Source: JAEXOD01 sp964652025
GTDB lineage: Bacteria > Bacteroidota > Ignavibacteria > Ignavibacteriales > Melioribacteraceae
Length of the DNA stretch: 64,000 nucleotides
Direction: 5' to 3'
Assembly: GCA_964652025.1 (NCBI GenBank)
Contig: CAZYZX010000001.1
Span: 611,512 to 675,511 of the forward strand
Shown in pieces: positions 59,981 through 64,000 of the stretch. The position numbers and the translations under genes are program-made. The notes under the pieces are model-generated. The model was not told the origin of the DNA. It did not search any database and was given only the letters and a program-made list of their open reading frames with translations. Each line of letters begins with the position of its first letter. Within the stretch, counting starts at the first letter, position 1.

Positions 59981-61828
59981 ATGAAACGTATATTATTTAT
60001 TTTATTAATTTTATATGTAAATATTCTCCACTCTCAAGATTATAAGTTTGCTTGGATTACCGATATTCATGTTGGTGCTGGAAATGCAGATAAAGAATTA
60101 TCATCTGTAGTTGATATTATTAATTACTTTGATGATGTTCAATTTACTATTGTATCTGGTGATATTACAGAAAAAGGAACAAATGCTGAATTAGAAAAAG
60201 CTAAAACTATACTTGATAAACTAAATAAACCTTATTACATAATACCAGGTAACCATGATACAAAATGGAGCGAGAGCGGAAATACTAAGTTTTTTGAACT
60301 TTGGCAAGATGACAAGTTTTATTTTGAATTTAATAACACAATTTTTATTGGTGTAAATTCTGCTATTATTTGGCGCGGTGGTGGAGGTCACTATTCCCCT
60401 GAAACTATAAATTGGTTAGAAAATACTTTAAATAAAGTTCCCCAAAATAAAGATATAATATTTGTTACACATCATCAATTGGATTCTGAAACTGATAATT
60501 GGTTTAAAGTTTACAATCTTTTAATAAAAAAGAATACACAAGTTGTTTTGTGTGGTCATGGTCATATTGCCAAACAATATGATTTTAATGGATTAAATGG
60601 AATTATGGGTAGAGCTTTAATTAGTGATAAAAAAATTCCATATGGTTTTAATTTAGTGGAAAACAAAAGAGATTCTTTATTTTTCTATACAGTTGCTAAT
60701 GACTCAATTCCAAAATTCTTTGCTGCAATAGATAAAGGAATAAAATTATCTTTAAAAGAGGTTGATAGCACAGAATTTTCCAATTTAAATTCAAATATAT
60801 TATATAAAACAAACTTAAGTAAAACCTTTTCAGCTAATCCGGTTACTTACGAAGGAAATATTTATTTAACATCTTACGATGGGATATTATATTGTTTTGA
60901 TTCTACTCTTACCAATAAATGGAAATTTGATTTATATGGTAAATCTGTTTCAACCCCTGCTATTTCAAATGGGATTGTTACTGCTGCAACACTATCTGGA
61001 GATTTATATACAATAGATGCATATAAAGGTAACTCAATCTTATCTATTGGATTTAATAAACCAATTACCTCTCAATTAGCAATAATTGAATACAACGGAA
61101 ATTATGACAATATAATGTTGCCTAAGGAAACCGAATCCAAAGATGCAGTGGTTCTATCAACAAATGATGGTAATTTATTTTGCTATGACTTAGAAACTTT
61201 ACAAGAATTATGGACAAATAAAGATGCTAAAGGAATGATTGAAACAACTCCGCTATATTATAGTAATAAGTTAATATATGGAAGTTGGGATAGCAACGTT
61301 TATTGTTTAGATACTAGAAAAGGTTGGTTGATTTGGAAACAAACGCCAAATAAAAATTTTTACTACTCTACAGCAGTCGCCCCACCCGTTACCAATGGCA
61401 AAAATGTTTTTGTATCTTCACCAGATAATAATATCTATATGCTTGATATTAATTTGGGTAGAATTAATAAAAGTTTAAAATGCGATGCTTGGGAATCTTT
61501 AGGAATAAGCCAAGATGGCAAGAAACTTTATGTAAAAGGAACAAAAAATAATTTTACAGTTATAAATAGCGAGAACCTAACTAAAATTAAAGATTATAAT
61601 TTTAATTTTGGCACAGATACTATGCCAATTGTACCATTAGAAGATAATGGAAATGTTTTATTCGGTTCTAAAAATGGTTATGTATATTTATTAGATTCAT
61701 CAAATAAAATGCACACATTGTTTTTTATGGGAACTTCTAGAATTTTATCCATAAAAAAACTTGAGGAAAATAAATATGTTGCATTAAACATGGATGGTGT
61801 TTTAGTTATCTTTTCACTAAATAGATAA
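59981..61828 (+). CDS. Secreted metallophosphoesterase fused to PQQ-like beta-propeller
   Basis: 615 residues, signal peptide 1-19. The calcineurin-like phosphoesterase (about 20-245) has all metal-binding blocks: D28-x-H30, G60-D61, G90-N91-H92-D93, H164-H165 and G192-H193-G194-H195. From about 265 onwards come PQQ/BamB-type propeller repeats (LYCFDSTLTNKWKFDLYGKS, LFCYDLETLQELWTN, VYCLDTRKGWLIWKQ). It probably hydrolyses a phosphoester in the periplasm or outside the cell, and the propeller may bind substrate or a partner. The HAD phosphatase gene follows 4 bases later. Confidence 0.88.
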   Translation: MKRILFILLILYVNILHSQDYKFAWITDIHVGAGNADKELSSVVDIINYFDDVQFTIVSGDITEKGTNAELEKAKTILDKLNKPYYIIPGNHDTKWSESGNTKFFELWQDDKFYFEFNNTIFIGVNSAIIWRGGGGHYSPETINWLENTLNKVPQNKDIIFVTHHQLDSETDNWFKVYNLLIKKNTQVVLCGHGHIAKQYDFNGLNGIMGRALISDKKIPYGFNLVENKRDSLFFYTVANDSIPKFFAAIDKGIKLSLKEVDSTEFSNLNSNILYKTNLSKTFSANPVTYEGNIYLTSYDGILYCFDSTLTNKWKFDLYGKSVSTPAISNGIVTAATLSGDLYTIDAYKGNSILSIGFNKPITSQLAIIEYNGNYDNIMLPKETESKDAVVLSTNDGNLFCYDLETLQELWTNKDAKGMIETTPLYYSNKLIYGSWDSNVYCLDTRKGWLIWKQTPNKNFYYSTAVAPPVTNGKNVFVSSPDNNIYMLDINLGRINKSLKCDAWESLGISQDGKKLYVKGTKNNFTVINSENLTKIKDYNFNFGTDTMPIVPLEDNGNVLFGSKNGYVYLLDSSNKMHTLFFMGTSRILSIKKLEENKYVALNMDGVLVIFSLNR

Positions 61829-61832
61829 TATT

Positions 61833-62507
61833 ATGAGCTTTAAAGGTTATATTTTCGATATAGATGGTACAATTACTGCAACCAATAGATTAATTTTTGC
61901 TACATTTAATCACGTTGCGGAAAAATATTTAAATAAAAATTTAACTGATTCTGAAATAATTGCTCTATTTGGGCCAACAGAAGATGTTATTTTAAAAGAT
62001 TGGATGGGTAAAAATTATGAAATGGCAAGAGAAGATTATTATAATTTTTACGATTTAAACCACGATAAAATGGCAAGTCCCTACCCTGGCATAATCGAAG
62101 TAATCAAAAATATTAAGCAGCACAATTTGCCTTTAGGAATATATACTGGCAAAGGTAGAATTAGCACAGAAATTACTTTAAGCAAGATTGGTTTAATAGA
62201 TTATTTTGATTTAATTATTTCCGGAGATGACGTAGAACATCATAAACCTTCTCCCGAAGGTATACATAAATTTGCAGAAACATTTAAGCTTTTACCAGAT
62301 GAAATACTAATGATTGGCGATGCACCCGCTGATATTATAGCAGCTAAAACAGCTGGTGCTAAAGTAGCTTCTGTTTTATGGGATAGCTATGCAATAGATA
62401 CCATTAAAAGACTTAAAGCTAATTATTACTTTTATACTGTTGAAGAATTAAATGCTTTTATTAAAAGACAACTGAAAAAGATAAAAAAGAATTATAGCTC
62501 TCTATAA
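61833..62507 (+). CDS. HAD-superfamily phosphatase (phosphoglycolate phosphatase-like)
   Basis: 224 residues. HAD motif I D9-x-D11 in FDIDGT, motif II T105 in YTGKGR, motif III K138 and motif IV GDAPAD (D163, D167). The capping helical domain (about 15-85) places it in subfamily IA with Gph/PpaX/pyrophosphatase-type enzymes. Cytoplasmic; substrate unproven. Coupled to the phosphoesterase gene. Its last 16 bases overlap the convergent GlsB-like gene. Confidence 0.9.
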   Translation: MSFKGYIFDIDGTITATNRLIFATFNHVAEKYLNKNLTDSEIIALFGPTEDVILKDWMGKNYEMAREDYYNFYDLNHDKMASPYPGIIEVIKNIKQHNLPLGIYTGKGRISTEITLSKIGLIDYFDLIISGDDVEHHKPSPEGIHKFAETFKLLPDEILMIGDAPADIIAAKTAGAKVASVLWDSYAIDTIKRLKANYYFYTVEELNAFIKRQLKKIKKNYSSL

Positions 62508-62728
62508 ATTAACAAGACTATTATAACTCCTACCACAGCACCAATAAAACCAGCTGGTTCGCCTGCTTTATAAATCCCTAAAAATTGTCCTAAATATGTT
62601 GCAACTACAGAACCTATTATACCCAATATTGTAGTTAATATGCAACCACTGGGCTTTTTCCCAGAAACAAAAAATTTACCTACTAAACCAGCTAAAAAAC
62701 CAATGATAATTGTATAAATTAAACTCAT
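62492..62728 (-). CDS. GlsB/YeaQ/YmgE-family small membrane protein
   Basis: 78 residues with three hydrophobic helices. The Gly-rich pattern (IIIGFLAGLVGKFFVSG, GCILTTILGIIGSVVATYLG, GFIGAVVGVIIVLLIY) is that of the transglycosylase-associated (PF04226) family, often stress-induced; the role is unknown. Divergent from the acyltransferase-like gene. Confidence 0.88.
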   Translation of the reverse strand: MSLIYTIIIGFLAGLVGKFFVSGKKPSGCILTTILGIIGSVVATYLGQFLGIYKAGEPAGFIGAVVGVIIVLLIYREL

Positions 62729-62786
62729 TTTTTTGTATTTTTTTTTATTAAATTTTGTTAACTTAGTAAAAATAAAATAAAGTTTA

Positions 62787-63833
62787 ATGTATAAAGATAA
62801 AAATAATATTTTATTAAATCAAAGAAATGAAATGGCAGATTTATTAAAAGGATTTGCCGTTGTTTTTATGATTTTAGTCCATTCGTTTGAACAGTTCTTA
62901 AAAACCGATTACGATAACCATATTATAAAAAAATTAGCTTACATACTTGGTGCAATTCCAGCAGCTCCTGTATTTATGATTGTTATGGGCTATTTTTTGT
63001 GGTTTAGCAAAAGATCTTTATCTCAATTAATTTTAAGAGGTATTAAACTAATTCTTTTAGGATTTACATTAAATTTAATGCTAAATTTAAATCTTATTAT
63101 AAAAACTTTAGCTGGTAAATTAGATGTAAACATTTTTCACTATTTGTTTGGTGTTGATATTTTATTTTTGGCTGGATTAAGTACTATTATTTTAGCTCCA
63201 TTAAAATTTATAAAAAATCCTAAAATTACAACTTTAATATTTTTTTTACTATTTTTGGTAGTTGTAAGTTTAGAGATTAAAATTCAACCAAATTACAATA
63301 TCATGGACTACTTTTTGGCATATTTCTTTAAAATTACTGATTGGTCTTATTTTCCACTTATTCCTTGGTTTATTTATCCTCTTTTTGGATTTATGTGGGC
63401 ACAAAATAAAAAACTTCTTAAATACTTTAATCCATCTTTGTTATGGAGAATATTTTTAATCACATTATTTATTATCTATATATTTATGTCATATGACTAT
63501 TTAGCAAGGATTAGTAATGATTTAAGTTTATATTATAACCATAATTTAAAATTTGTTTTTTATTCACTATTGTTTATAAGTGGATATTGGTTAATTTTAA
63601 AACAATTAAACTATTATCTAAATAAAAATAGTGTAGTTAATTTTATTAGATTTTTAGGAAACAATGTTACTATAATATACATAATACAGTGGATAATTAT
63701 AGGAAATTTAAGCACTGAATTATTTAGAAGTTTAAGTATTTTTTATACCTTATTAATATTTATAATAGTTTTAATAATATCAAGTATTTTAACAATATAC
63801 TTAAATGACAAAATAAAACTATTAAAATTATAA
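62787..63833 (+). CDS. Heparan-glucosaminide N-acetyltransferase/DUF1624-like membrane protein
   Basis: 348 residues with about ten TM helices. N-terminal RNEMADLLKGFAVVFMILVHSFEQF holds a conserved cytosolic Asp and a His in the first helix, as in the DUF1624/heparan N-acetyltransferase and acyltransferase-3 families (residues about 12-36). Probably transfers acetyl or another acyl group to envelope sugar. The His is present but substrate is not predictable. Single gene; a tRNA gene follows. Confidence 0.75.
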   Translation: MYKDKNNILLNQRNEMADLLKGFAVVFMILVHSFEQFLKTDYDNHIIKKLAYILGAIPAAPVFMIVMGYFLWFSKRSLSQLILRGIKLILLGFTLNLMLNLNLIIKTLAGKLDVNIFHYLFGVDILFLAGLSTIILAPLKFIKNPKITTLIFFLLFLVVVSLEIKIQPNYNIMDYFLAYFFKITDWSYFPLIPWFIYPLFGFMWAQNKKLLKYFNPSLLWRIFLITLFIIYIFMSYDYLARISNDLSLYYNHNLKFVFYSLLFISGYWLILKQLNYYLNKNSVVNFIRFLGNNVTIIYIIQWIIIGNLSTELFRSLSIFYTLLIFIIVLIISSILTIYLNDKIKLLKL

Positions 63834-63861
63834 TTTTTTTTAAAAAATATTATTTTTTTTC

Positions 63862-63892
63862 TTGACAAAAAGTATAAAAGTTTGTAATTTTA
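63862..63892 (+). promoter_or_regulatory. Promoter of tRNA-Asn
   Basis: TTGACA (63862-63867), 17 bases, TAATTTTA (63885-63892), matching TTGACA/TAnnTTTn. The leader to the tRNA is about 30 bases. Confidence 0.6.
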
Positions 63893-63926
63893 ATAACTTG
63901 ATTTTTGAACTTATGTTAAAGTTTAT

Positions 63927-63998
63927 TCCGCGGTAGCTCAATGGCAGAGCATGCGGCTGTTAACCGCAGGGTTGCAGGTTCGAGCCCTGCCCGCGGAG
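63927..63998 (+). tRNA. tRNA-Asn (anticodon GTT)
   Basis: 72 nt cloverleaf: acceptor TCCGCGG/CCGCGGA, D arm GCTC-AATGGCA-GAGC, anticodon stem TGCGG/CCGCA around loop CTGTTAA (anticodon GTT), T arm GCAGG-TTCGAGC-CCTGC and G discriminator. No CCA encoded. Decodes AAC/AAT, charged by the AsnRS encoded at 53777-55075. Confidence 0.95.
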
Positions 63999-64000
63999 CT

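Noticed and set aside
1..64000. CRISPR arrays, transposases, phage genes, rRNA
   Set aside because: No regularly spaced repeats, no DDE or tyrosine recombinase motifs and no rRNA-like sequence were noticed on either strand.

Overview
The window is very AT-rich bacterial chromosome, densely packed, with no intergenic stretch reaching 300 bases and no insertion sequence, phage gene, rRNA or CRISPR array that I could see. Several signs point to the Fibrobacteres-Chlorobi-Bacteroidetes group, most likely an Ignavibacteria/Chlorobi-type lineage. These are secreted proteins ending in type IX secretion (T9SS) C-terminal domains with a 'YPNPFNP' motif, a PorV/PorQ-like outer-membrane protein, a TonB receptor with a carboxypeptidase-regulatory-like N-terminus, isolated atpDC genes, and promoters of the form TTGnnn-N16-18-TAnnTTTG. 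The exact taxon is inference.

Layout. 1-788 (minus): 5' part of maf and a small exported FN3-like protein. 864-7284 (minus): a self-regulated RND efflux operon (TetR, TolC, adaptor, RND pump, PG0541-type small protein). 7404-9217 (minus): atpD-atpC. 9292-22275 (minus): seven cell-surface genes, namely two T9SS-type secreted proteins sharing OB-fold-like modules (one with a phospholipase-D/nuclease domain pair), a third large secreted protein, two lipoproteins, a PorV-like protein and a TonB-dependent receptor. This is the best candidate for an undescribed system. 22435-25144 (minus): a four-subunit 2-oxoacid:ferredoxin oxidoreductase of VOR/KOR type. 25325-28673 (minus): porin-like protein, half-size PstS-like binding protein and sensor histidine kinase.

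28780-33750 (plus): a catalytically dead M1-peptidase homologue, a membrane protein, def, fmt and a zinc-ribbon/TPR protein. 33751-36926: small lipoprotein, methyltransferase, tRNA-Gly(CCC), response regulator, Yip1-like and M50B-like membrane proteins. 36931-42385 (minus): MFS transporter, nusB, leucine dehydrogenase, YdcF-like protein, an orphan ABC ATPase and TetR. 42504-43166: TonB. 43258-55075 (minus): asnS-nuoJKLM, two tandem NhaD/ArsB-type antiporters, nuoN, nnr and a VanZ-like gene. 55146-59850 (minus): lepA, lepB and a T9SS-type subtilase. 59981-63998: a phosphoesterase fused to a beta-propeller, a HAD phosphatase, a GlsB-like protein, an acyltransferase-like membrane protein and tRNA-Asn(GTT).

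How the parts fit. Complex I membrane arm, ATP synthase catalytic subunits and Na+/H+ antiporters give a respiratory and ion-circuit theme. VOR plus leucine dehydrogenase suggest branched-chain amino-acid/oxo-acid metabolism. TonB, the TonB receptor, PorV and T9SS cargo suggest polymer capture at the outer membrane. The promoter motif recurs ahead of tRNA-Gly, tRNA-Asn, tonB, atpD, a tetR gene and the FN3-like gene. In the last case it lies so close to the ATG that the mRNA should be leaderless.
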